A DNA stretch of 7,276 nt from a bacterium (Candidatus Ratteibacteria) CG_4_9_14_3_um_filter_41_21 (GCA_002791075.1 PFWI01000078.1:1-7276), one strand, 5' to 3'; counted from the stretch's first letter, positions 1 through 6,621 are shown. The notes: generated by a model not told the origin, from the letters alone. A program made the numbers and translations.

Positions 1-503
1 ATAGATTGGCAAAAGCGGCCGAACCGGCGATGCTTAATCTCAGTCAAAAGATTAATGAATCCATTGTCCTGGCGGTCTACTACCAGGGAGAAAGATTCGT
101 TATCTCTAAGGTAGAAAGCCGGCAACCCTTGAAGGTAGATACGAGTTTTTCCCTTGCTCCTGATGCCTACGGGAGTGTTACCGGCAGAACTCTCCTCAGC
201 CAGCTTACCGATAAAGAGTTAAAGGATTATACCAAACGTCATAGATTTCCCGGTGAGAAGTGGAACGGAATCAATAATTTCGTCTCCCTGCAGAGAGAAT
301 TGATAAAAATTAAGCGGGAGAAAATGGCAATTCGTCAGGATAAACAAATCTGCGCTCTTGCCGTTTCTATTATTGGGGAAGAATTAATTGCCTCTCTGGG
401 AATATACCTACCTTCAGTGAGATTCAAAGGAAAGCACAAAAGAGAAATTATCAAAGGATTAAAGGATGCGGCTAAGGAAGCCTCAATCAGGTTTAATTAT
501 TGA
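1..503 (+). CDS. IclR-family transcriptional regulator, C-terminal effector-binding domain (5' partial)
   Basis: The frame is open to the left edge, so the N-terminal winged helix-turn-helix DNA-binding domain lies outside the window. A TTG at 6 is not taken as the true start. What remains is about 166 residues matching the IclR ligand-binding domain in order: a helix like LAKAAEPAMLNLSQ, then INESIVLAVYYQGERFVISKVES (the usual 'V-L--L-G--V---KVES' strand pair), then GRTLLSQLTDKEL. A Y-T-R-F linker is followed by ICALAVSIIGEELIASLGIYLPS (the family's 'C-AAPV---G-VVAALSIS-PS' strand) and a C-terminal helix ending in a basic segment. Members of this family bind small metabolites in this domain and act as local activators or repressors. 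The stop lies 10 nt before the next start, so the regulator is co-transcribed with the reductase-like genes and probably controls this operon or an upstream catabolic gene (inference). The ligand cannot be told from the sequence. Confidence 0.85.
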   Translation, partial: RLAKAAEPAMLNLSQKINESIVLAVYYQGERFVISKVESRQPLKVDTSFSLAPDAYGSVTGRTLLSQLTDKELKDYTKRHRFPGEKWNGINNFVSLQRELIKIKREKMAIRQDKQICALAVSIIGEELIASLGIYLPSVRFKGKHKREIIKGLKDAAKEASIRFNY

Positions 504-513
504 GGGAGGAGAG

Positions 514-1371
514 ATGATTAACTCAAAAGAAGTAAAGGAATATGCCAAGAAGTGTGGAGCCGATTTAATAGGGATTGCCAGTATAGAGCGGTTTAAGGAT
601 GTTCCTGCTCAGCATAACCCATCTTCCATTTTCCCCGAGGCAAAATCAATAATTGTAATTGGGAGAAGAATAACCCGTGGCACTTTGCGCGGCGTGGAGG
701 AAGGCACCCAGTTTGACCTTTATAGTCTTTATGGAGATGTCTGGCTGCAGGATCGTTTTTTAGCGATGACAACTTTTAAGATAGCAGAATTTCTGGAAGA
801 TAATAGGTATGAGGCAGTTCCCTTACCAAATTTGCCTCCTCAAGTACCACCGATGGGGATTGCGGTTAGACCTGATCAGCCTCCTCCTAATGTGATGGTT
901 GATTTTGATGATGCCGCGATGCGAGCAGGATTAGGAGAGATTGGCTACTGCGGGATATTGCTTACTCCTGAATTTGGACCCAGACAAAGATTTCAGATAA
1001 TCTTAACCGATGCAAAATTAGAACCTAATCCTCTTTTGAAACAAAAAATATGCGATAGATGTATGGAATGCATAAAGAATTGCCCCTTAGATGCTATCGA
1101 TTCTACAAAAGAAAAAGAAATAAATATCTGCGGCAAAAAAATGCTTGTAGCTGAGATAGATTATGCAAAATGCACCACCTGTAAAAATGGTGCTTCACCC
1201 AATAGGTATCATCCCGCAGGAAACCCGGACAGATTAGCTGCAATCTGTGTTCGCAGTTGCATAGACCATTTAGAAAAAATGAATAAATTAAAGAATAGAT
1301 TTCAGAGTTCTTTCAGAAAACGTGCTCCCTGGAAGATAGGAAAAAGGGAGATGGATTTCTACAAAATATAA
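514..1371 (+). CDS. QueG-like (COG1600-type) [4Fe-4S] reductase paralogue 1
   Basis: This 285-residue protein resembles epoxyqueuosine reductase and reductive-dehalogenase-type ferredoxin proteins. Residues 5-55 form the N-terminal family region (KEVKEYAKKCGADLIGIASIERF, then a FPEAKSIIVIGRRI strand). Residues about 140-175 carry the AGLGEIGYCGILLTPEFGPRQR block, which in QueG relatives borders the active site. A perfect CX2CX2CX3CP motif is at C180, C183, C186 and C190. Further cysteines at C220, C223, C245 and C249 (the last two CX3C) could give a second, irregular cluster. The C-terminal repeat domain of true QueG is absent. It has no signal peptide or membrane segment, so it is cytoplasmic. 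The ATG at 514 is chosen over an upstream in-frame start at 466 because GGGAGGAG (504-511) sits just before it, the resulting N-terminus aligns with both paralogues, and overlap with the IclR gene is avoided. Substrate unknown; a true queuosine role is unlikely given three tandem copies. Confidence 0.87.
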   Translation: MINSKEVKEYAKKCGADLIGIASIERFKDVPAQHNPSSIFPEAKSIIVIGRRITRGTLRGVEEGTQFDLYSLYGDVWLQDRFLAMTTFKIAEFLEDNRYEAVPLPNLPPQVPPMGIAVRPDQPPPNVMVDFDDAAMRAGLGEIGYCGILLTPEFGPRQRFQIILTDAKLEPNPLLKQKICDRCMECIKNCPLDAIDSTKEKEINICGKKMLVAEIDYAKCTTCKNGASPNRYHPAGNPDRLAAICVRSCIDHLEKMNKLKNRFQSSFRKRAPWKIGKREMDFYKI

Positions 1372-1381
1372 AAGGAAGAAA

Positions 1382-2431
1382 ATGAAGAAATTAACCAAAG
1401 AAAGCATAAAAAAGTTCGCTTTATCTCAGGGACTTGATTTATTTGGCGTAGCCAACATTGAAAGATTTAAGGATGCGCCTAAAAGGATGCATCCGGCCAG
1501 TATCTTTCCCGAGGCCCGCTCGGTCATTGTGGTAGGTAAACGAATCTTGCGCGGTGGCTGGAGAGGAATTGAGGAGGGAGCCTATTGGCCAAGTTATACC
1601 TACTTTGATTACCACGGTTTGCTGAATACTTTATTTATTCATCTCCCGCTTTATGAGATATGTTGCTTTATTGAGGATTTTGGCTATGAAGCGGTCCCTT
1701 ATTATCCTGGAGTGCCGGAATCTCAACCCCCTGTTAAGCCATTAAGACCAGGAGGAGTTCCTCCCAACGTGCATTTAGCAATTAGAATTGCTGGAACTGC
1801 CGCCGGCATAGGAGAGATGGGCTGGTCTAAAGTTTTCTTAACGAAGAAGTTTGGTCCCCGACAAAGATTAGCCGCAATCATTACCGATTTACCGATAGAA
1901 CCTGACCCTTTGGTTAAACCGAAAACCATCTGTAAAAGATGTATGGAGTGTGTAAAGGGATGTCCTTCGGCAGCTATCCCTCATCTTAAGGAAAATAAAA
2001 CCATAAAGATTAAGATAGGAAGTTATACCTATGAATGGGCTGACGTTGATATGGGCAAATGTACTTTAAGTTATCATGGAGGTGACTCACGAGTTTCTCC
2101 ATTTATTCATAAGTCCTTTCCAGAATGGGATATTGATGCAAAAAAACAGAACTTTTCCGAAGAAGCCGCCTATAAGTTCTGCTGGACTCTTTCTCTCGGA
2201 GAATGGCGAAAGACAGAGGAATTCCCCTCTGGCTATATCATTGAGGGCCACAAAATGATTTCAAAATGGGGGGTGGGAGGAAGTTATGGCATTGGAGGCT
2301 CCCGCGGTTGTATGCGCAGTTGCTTTAATTACCTGGAAAAGAAAAATTTAATTGAGCAGACCTTCAACAACGGAGATTTTATTAAACGAGAACGCTGGCT
2401 TTTACCAGCGAAAGTAGAAAGGAGAAAATAA
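1382..2431 (+). CDS. QueG-like (COG1600-type) [4Fe-4S] reductase paralogue 2
   Basis: This 349-residue cytoplasmic protein is a paralogue of its two neighbours. The N-terminal block reads SIKKFALSQGLDLFGVANIERFKDAP, followed by IFPEARSVIVVGKRILRGGWRGIEEGAYW. That middle stretch is closer to paralogue 1 than to paralogue 3. The GIGEMGWSKVFLTKKFGPRQR block comes before a perfect CX2CX2CX3CP motif at C184, C187, C190 and C194. Downstream, C227, C267 and the pair C310/C314 (CMRSC) remain as possible ligands of a second cluster, separated by a long insertion of about 80 residues that paralogue 1 lacks. A glycine-rich turn (GVGGSYGIGGSRG) sits just before CMRSC. The ATG follows AAGGAAG at 1372-1378 and lies 10 nt after the stop of paralogue 1. 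Family knowledge suggests electron transfer through Fe-S clusters, possibly to a corrinoid. The substrate is not identifiable. Confidence 0.87.
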   Translation: MKKLTKESIKKFALSQGLDLFGVANIERFKDAPKRMHPASIFPEARSVIVVGKRILRGGWRGIEEGAYWPSYTYFDYHGLLNTLFIHLPLYEICCFIEDFGYEAVPYYPGVPESQPPVKPLRPGGVPPNVHLAIRIAGTAAGIGEMGWSKVFLTKKFGPRQRLAAIITDLPIEPDPLVKPKTICKRCMECVKGCPSAAIPHLKENKTIKIKIGSYTYEWADVDMGKCTLSYHGGDSRVSPFIHKSFPEWDIDAKKQNFSEEAAYKFCWTLSLGEWRKTEEFPSGYIIEGHKMISKWGVGGSYGIGGSRGCMRSCFNYLEKKNLIEQTFNNGDFIKRERWLLPAKVERRK

Positions 2432-2436
2432 AAAAT

Positions 2437-3942
2437 ATGGATAGATTGACAAAAGAAGTAAAGGAATATGCTAAGAAGTGTGGAGCGGATTTAGTGGGGA
2501 TTGCGCCGGTGGAGAGGTTTAAGAATGCACCAGCAAGGATGAGCCCGAAAGACCTTCTGCCCTCGGCTAAATCGGTAATTGTTGTCGGAATTCATCATCT
2601 GGATGCTTCAGTAGAACTGGGAGGAGAACCATCTCCTCACGATACCGGTCCTTATGACATTCAATGTACTGCGATGAACCCCAAATTGGATGATATCGCT
2701 TTTCTTCTGGGACGTTTTTTGGAAGAGAAGGGATATATAACCCTGCCTATTCCGGTTACCAACATCTGGCGGTATAAAGGGTATAAAGATTTGAAAGTTG
2801 ACTTTGCTCCTGATTTGGCGCATCGCTATGCGGCGGTAGCTGCCGGATTAGGGGAGATTGGCTGGAGCGGATTATTCCTTTCCCCGCAATTTGGTCCCCG
2901 GCAACGGATAAACTCCATCATTACCGAAGCCGAACTTACTCCCGACCCAATCTATTCTGGGAAACCTTTATGTGATAAGTGCATGGAATGCGTGAAGCAC
3001 TGTCCTACCGATGCCTTCCGTAAAGAGGTAAAGAGAATCAATAAGATTGAAATTGGCGGAAAAATCTTTAAATTCCCGGATACCAATAAATGGCGCTGTG
3101 CCTGGGCGGAGAATTTTGCGCTGAGTTTAGACCTAAAAATTCCAGAGAAAGTGGATGAAAAGGTAATTTTGCATACGATGGAAAAGTATGGTCGGCGTGG
3201 GGGCGAGGCAGGAAGTTGCCTTAAATATTGTATGGTTCCAGAGAGGAGATACTATGACAATAAATATACCTCCGCTCCTCATAGAAGGAAAGAAAAATTA
3301 AATGTTTCTGCCAGGGAAATTGTCAACAAAATCAAAGAAATAGCCAAAGAGAATTCTATTGACCTTTTGGCTATCGGCAATAAAAGCGATTTCAAATCTC
3401 ATCCACTTGTGCATCCAGAATTTCATCTGCCGGATGCCGAATCAATCATTTGCTTGGGGATAAAAGAGGCTAACGAAGAAAACCCTGATTTTAAAGGAGC
3501 AATCTTAAGGAGATTAAATTATGTAGAGTTTGAAATCGGTCATTATTTGGACATCATTGGCTATTCCGTCATTACCCGAACGGAAATAGCCGATGATTTG
3601 GTTGCTCGGCAATTAGGAGTTTATGAAGGCGATTTCTGTTTTACCACCGTCTTGATCAATGCTAAATTGCCTGAGATTGCCTGGAAAGTAAAGAAAGAGA
3701 AAAGAGCGAAGATAGAAAAGGAAGATTTAAGAAGATTCTCTAAAAAAAGAGGAGCAGATTTGGTAGGATTCTTTTCGCAAAAAAGATTTGAGGAATTTAA
3801 GAATAATATTCTTAAAACAAAACTACTTTCCCAAAAGGAAAATTTTTACATCGAGGACAAAGGATATATCTATGGACCCTACATTCCCGAAATAAAATCA
3901 CCCCCCTCCTCTATCATAGGTGTAAACTTTTTGTATTTTTAG
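2437..3942 (+). CDS. QueG-like [4Fe-4S] paralogue 3 with two partial C-terminal domain repeats, 3' end truncated by the insertion sequence
   Basis: The visible frame is 501 residues. Residues 1-275 form a full copy of the family: LTKEVKEYAKKCGADLVGIAPVERF at the start, the GLGEIGWSGLFLSPQFGPRQR block, and a perfect CX2CX2CX3CP at C179, C182, C185 and C189, then C221 and C261/C265. Residues about 291-415 are a second copy of the N-terminal half (IAKENSIDLLAIGNKSDF, LPDAESIICLGIK, then a degraded LVARQLGVYEGDF--TTVLINAKL segment) with no cluster cysteines. Residues about 426-500 begin a third copy (LRRFSKKRGADLVGFFSQKRF). From 3915 the sequence is the insertion sequence's left inverted repeat, so residues from about 494 to the stop (GVNFLYF) are foreign and the native C-terminus is lost. 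AAAGGAG at 2418-2424 is 12 nt from the ATG and lies within the end of paralogue 2. The main domain could still fold. Whether the tail matters is unknown. Confidence 0.83.
   Translation: MDRLTKEVKEYAKKCGADLVGIAPVERFKNAPARMSPKDLLPSAKSVIVVGIHHLDASVELGGEPSPHDTGPYDIQCTAMNPKLDDIAFLLGRFLEEKGYITLPIPVTNIWRYKGYKDLKVDFAPDLAHRYAAVAAGLGEIGWSGLFLSPQFGPRQRINSIITEAELTPDPIYSGKPLCDKCMECVKHCPTDAFRKEVKRINKIEIGGKIFKFPDTNKWRCAWAENFALSLDLKIPEKVDEKVILHTMEKYGRRGGEAGSCLKYCMVPERRYYDNKYTSAPHRRKEKLNVSAREIVNKIKEIAKENSIDLLAIGNKSDFKSHPLVHPEFHLPDAESIICLGIKEANEENPDFKGAILRRLNYVEFEIGHYLDIIGYSVITRTEIADDLVARQLGVYEGDFCFTTVLINAKLPEIAWKVKKEKRAKIEKEDLRRFSKKRGADLVGFFSQKRFEEFKNNILKTKLLSQKENFYIEDKGYIYGPYIPEIKSPPSSIIGVNFLYF
3915..3933 (+). 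repeat. Left terminal inverted repeat of the insertion sequence
   Basis: The sequence CATAGGTGTAAACTTTTTG is the exact reverse complement of 6564-6582. It is read through by the third QueG-like gene, giving residues IIGVNFL and then the premature stop at 3940-3942. Confidence 0.85.
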
Positions 3943-4253
3943 AGTATTAAAAGGAGTTAATTTACTACATGCTTAACCTGAATGTCTAATTACGTATATT
4001 CCTCCTGAAGATGGCATGATTAGTAAGTAGCGGAATTTCAAAGATAATAGAGTATAACATAATCTGACGCTCTTTGACAATTAGGAGGAGATAATTTTGA
4101 AATTTTAGTTGCGAGGAGCAATCTTGAAAGATTGGAGTATTTTTAGTTGGAGGATTAAAAGTAGTTACCAGAAAGAAAGAGAATTCGATACAGTCCCGTA
4201 TTCCTGAACCTGTCAGGAACAGGTTTAATACGAGATCGCAGCTATCTGCCTAT
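3934..4253. other. Non-coding left-end region of the insertion sequence
   Basis: These 320 bases between the left inverted repeat and the transposase stop hold no open frame of note. I see purine-rich runs that resemble ribosome binding sites (AGGAGGAG at 4083-4090, GGAGG at 4149-4153) but none leads into a frame. There is a perfect small hairpin at 4119-4134 (CAATCTT/AAGATTG) and a larger switchable hairpin at 4197-4232, listed separately. The stretch may be the 3' untranslated end of the element or decayed sequence. Confidence 0.6.
4197..4232 (-). terminator. Two-state hairpin just downstream of the transposase stop
   Basis: An outer stem CGTATT (4197-4202) pairs with AATACG (4227-4232). 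Inside it, AACCTGT (4207-4213) pairs with ACAGGTT (4219-4225). An alternative 7-bp stem TTCCTGA (4201-4207) with TCAGGAA (4213-4219) uses overlapping bases, so both cannot form together. It lies 22 nt past the stop of the minus-strand transposase, where a terminator is expected, but no U-tract follows in that direction. A transcript-end stabiliser, or a block on read-through from the host gene, are alternatives. Confidence 0.4.
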
Positions 4254-5509
4254 CTATGCTGTAGTCAAAATCTCTATCTCTTCAAATCTTCTCTCTACTT
4301 TATGTTGATAAAGAGAAGAAATATAAACAGAGGGTTGAATGACTTCAGTGGGAGCCCGTGGGAGAATCTCAAAGGTATTTCGTTTCTTATCTTTCAGATA
4401 CTTTGTATTTATTTTGTTAGCCCTCTTAACATTTCTGACAACCTCTTTGAAGAACTTATCAAAATCAAAATCAGGATTAGAGAAGATCTTGGATAGATTC
4501 TTCTGTAAAGTAGAAGAGGTTGCCTCATAACTATACTTAAAGCTGAGCTCATAGAAAGGTACATGTAATTCATCGGCGGTTCTATGCATCGCCAAAATAG
4601 TGAGGATATAGGTGATAAAGGAAACATAGCTTTCAGCCAGGATGCCGTTATAGGTTCTCAACCAGATAGTTTTCAGGCCAAGGGTATTTTTGAGTGTATT
4701 GTAGAAAACTTCTATTTGCCAGCGGAGAGCATAAAGTCTATAAACAATTAAAGGGGTAAGTGAAGGAGAAAAGAGGTTGGTAATATAAAAGCGCCATTTT
4801 CCTTCATAGAGATTTCCAAGAAGACGCAGTGTCATGCCAGAAAATTGGGAAGATTGAGAGAATGTAACTTCGATATCTAACCAGTTACCCTTGATATGTT
4901 TGAGCACTTGAGAGAGCCTTTTACCGGTAAGAGATTTAACCATTTCTACATTTGGGAAGAAGGTAGGCTGGATGAATCCTGTGACAATGGGGTCAATTCC
5001 TGGGTGTTTAAGAGAGAAAAGGGTGAATATCTTTGCTGCTTGAAAACGAGCCGCCTGAAAAAGATCTTTGAAAAATTTGTTTAAGGTTATTGTGGTAGCA
5101 TCATGAATATAAACCTCATTAAATTGTTTCATCCACTGCAAGGCTTCAGCATTATCTGGAGTCTGAAAATACCTCTCCACCAGATTATAGAAGATTTCTC
5201 TGAAAAATATCCAGGGAGTATTTTTGAGTTTTTTGCTAAAAGCCATCTTGGTAAGGGAAGTTTTCTTTCTTTTGGCCTTAATGGATCCACCTGCGACAAT
5301 ATAGGCGGTGCAAAGTTTAGAGAGGATGCCGTCTCGTTTTCCTTGAAGTATAATGAGCACAAAAGCTAAAGTCACATTGGTACCAATGTAATCGTGGAAG
5401 AATAGGGATAGATAGCACCTGTACTCTGGGCAATAGCAAGTAAAATTGGGGTAGAGAGAATTGTTTGAAAAATTTGCAGTTTTTCAGTTAATAGTTTTTC
5501 TTTATTCAA
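4254..5509 (-). pseudogene. IS4-family DDE transposase, frameshifted and missing the second catalytic Asp
   Basis: The main open stretch is a 373-residue frame (5375-4254). It shows the first DDE aspartate in YIHDATTITL (D92 of that frame, about 5100-5102). It also has the IS4-family Y-R-E-K signature in YALRWQIEVFYNTLK (Y215, R218, E222, K229). The true N-terminus lies upstream in another frame. It starts at TTG 5509, with AGGAG at 5516-5520 six bases before, and reads about LNKEKLLTEKLQIFQTILST, then TPILLAIAQSTGAIYPY. That frame stops at a TGA at 5374-5372, so a one-base shift near 5375-5400 separates the two parts. Between KIFTLFSLKHPGIDP and NVEMVKSLTGKRLSQ the family normally has about 50 or more residues including the second Asp in a D-L/R-G-Y/F motif. 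Here this is absent (around 4960-4985). The D-to-E interval is short and the protein should be inactive. It follows the DruA-like gene by 17 nt. Confidence 0.85.
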
Positions 5510-5526
5510 TCGTTGCTCCTGGTATC

Positions 5527-6418
5527 CTAAAGGAGAAACTTTCTAAAGTCTTTCCTCAAAGGGTAAAGATAAATATCTTTTATTATTCCGTGAGAGAAAT
5601 GTTTATGACCTTTTTTGGATGTCCCTTTGGTTTGACCAATATAGCTCCAATTGGCTGATTTGTAACAGGTTCCTTTGAAACGATCTCTTTCAACAAAAGT
5701 CTCCAGGAGATAGATAGGATGGCCATGAATATTCAACCAATCTGAGGGTAGAACCCTAACATTAGCTGCAAGAAGCTTGGAAGCTAAATGTTTTATTCTG
5801 ACCCAGGGAAGAATTAAAAAGCGACTATTATTAACGATGAAACGTAGATTCTTTCGTTTTAACTGAAGGCAGACCAACCAATAAATTGGTCCCTGGATTT
5901 AATACTCCAGGTAGCAGAACCCCAGCCAAGACAGGCAATTGGCCGGTTTTCTAAATATGCGATATACTTTAGGTGAGAACCGATAATGAATCGGTAACCC
6001 TGGTAATGATATTTATGAACAAGATAATTCCAGAGAGATTCATCAGGAGATCTCTTAACAACCAGTTTAAGAGAAAGGCAGGGGTAATCTTTGATCTTTC
6101 CTAAAAGAGGTTCGGTAGAGATGGAAGTTTTTGGAGTAAAGATACGAGGAGTGCGATTCCGATTACGGTTATGGTAGTTGGCTCGAAGATATGGGGGAAG
6201 ATTAATAAGCCCAGAACGAAAAAGAGAAAGAAGCAGGCTTCTACAAACGACATCTCTGGAGGATAGCCATTGGGTTGTCTCCAATTCCAAATTCGACAAA
6301 GTTCCTGGGAAATAAAGGTTCTACCTTTTTCCCAATGCTGATTGATCGTTTGGCGGATAAGAGCAAGATCACCTTCCTGTATAGTTCTACCATACAGAAA
6401 AAACCTTTTTTCTTCCAT
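5527..6418 (-). pseudogene. DruA-like (DUF4338) protein gene, split by two frameshifts
   Basis: Three adjoining frames together give one protein of about 297 residues. Part 1 starts at ATG 6418: MEEKRFFLYGRTIQEGDLAL, then ISQELCRIWNWRQPNGYPP, matching the N-terminal DruA region. Near 6251-6262 the frame shifts to RDVVCRSLLLSLFRSGLINLPP. It continues through the core YHYQGYRFIIGSHLKYIAYL, ACLGWGSATWSIKSRDQFIGWS. Near 5860-5877 it shifts again to LKRKNLRFIVNNSRFLILPW, LLETFVERDRFKGTCYKSANW, IGQTKG and KDIYLYPLRKDFRKFLL. These blocks (NNSRFLILPWV, LETFVD-RF-GT-Y-AANW, KDI-LYPL) are the hallmark of the family found in Druantia anti-phage DruA and in mobile-element-borne relatives. The function of the IS-borne version is not known to me. 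It probably belongs to transposition rather than to defence here, because it sits directly before the transposase. As it stands it cannot make a full protein. Confidence 0.85.
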
Positions 6419-6440
6419 ACATTATCGTTATACCACATTT
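6419..6440 (-). promoter_or_regulatory. Possible extended -10 promoter for the IS genes
   Basis: On the minus strand TGG-TATAAC (the TATAAC hexamer corresponds to 6427-6432) forms an extended -10 element only about 8 nt before the DruA-like ATG. A weak -35 candidate (TGGCTT) sits 17 nt further upstream. Transcription from here would give a nearly leaderless message, which fits the absence of a visible ribosome binding site before ATG 6418. The match is weak and based on consensus alone. Confidence 0.3.
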
Positions 6441-6563
6441 TTAAAATGAAAGCCAGCGGGAAGGATTAATTTTAAAGAAATGATTTTGGGATGGAACTTA
6501 TTAAGGTTGGATTATTCGGACTTTTTGATTTGGGGAGATGAGGAAATTTTTGTTAAATTTTGG

Positions 6564-6582
6564 CAAAAAGTTTACACCTATG
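6564..6582 (-). repeat. Right terminal inverted repeat of the insertion sequence
   Basis: CAAAAAGTTTACACCTATG is the exact reverse complement of 3915-3933. It is followed immediately by a second, imperfect copy of its outer part at 6583-6598. Confidence 0.85.
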
Positions 6583-6598
6583 GTTTACACCCCCTATG
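6583..6598. repeat. Second IR-like copy abutting the right IS end
   Basis: GTTTACACCCCCTATG directly follows the right inverted repeat and repeats its outer 13 bases (GTTTACACCTATG at 6570-6582) with three extra C residues. It could be a remnant of another element of the same family, a duplicated end, or a chance match extended by slippage in the C run. Confidence 0.6.
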
Positions 6599-6600
6599 GC

Positions 6601-6616
6601 GTGAACTAAAGTTCAC
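6601..6616. repeat. Small perfect hairpin
   Basis: GTGAACT (6601-6607) pairs with AGTTCAC (6610-6616), leaving AA between them (or six pairs with a four-base loop). It lies just outside the insertion sequence's right end, between the IR-like copy and the GC-rich hairpin. Its role is unknown. Confidence 0.55.
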
Positions 6617-6621
6617 TGTTA

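Larger units (their letters stand above)
3915..6582 (-). mobile_element. Degenerate IS4-type insertion sequence with a DruA-like passenger gene
   Basis: The element is bounded by perfect 19-bp inverted repeats (3915-3933 and 6564-6582) and is about 2.67 kb long. Its genes are on the minus strand, in the order right inverted repeat, leader of about 145 nt, DruA-like gene, IS4-type transposase, then a 3' non-coding stretch of about 320 nt, left inverted repeat. It is inserted into the 3' end of the third QueG-like gene. No convincing direct target-site duplication is visible: the bases just outside the repeats are CTAT on the left and GTTT on the right. Exact ends may therefore be a few bases inside the 19-bp match, for example GGTGTAAAC at 3919. 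Both genes are disrupted, so it is non-autonomous now. The strand reflects the transposase direction. Confidence 0.8.

Noticed and set aside
466..513. An earlier start for reductase paralogue 1 that overlaps the IclR gene
   Set aside because: The extra 16 residues have no counterpart in the paralogues, and the ribosome binding site at 504-511 favours ATG 514.
1723..1929. Minus-strand open frame inside paralogue 2
   Set aside because: It lies antisense to a clearly coding Fe-S gene with conserved motifs and has no recognisable protein features of its own.
2076..2258. Alternative plus-strand frame inside paralogue 2
   Set aside because: The main frame keeps family cysteines on both sides (C227, C267). 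The overlapping frame shows none of the family motifs.
4985..5000. D128 in HPGIDP as the second catalytic aspartate
   Set aside because: It lies in the SLKH-G segment before the expected position and is not in a D-L/R-G-Y/F context.
5370..5400. Programmed frameshifting in the transposase
   Set aside because: No slippery run such as A6G or similar is visible at the junction, and the other lesions in the element favour plain decay.
4302..5658. Plus-strand open frames across the transposase and the end of the DruA-like gene
   Set aside because: They are antisense to recognisable IS4 and DruA-like motifs and carry no motif of their own.
3909..6588. Target-site duplication flanking the insertion sequence
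   Set aside because: The flanks just outside the 19-bp repeats (CTAT and GTTT) do not match. The CATAG/CTATG similarity is inverted, so it belongs to the inverted repeat and not to a direct duplication.
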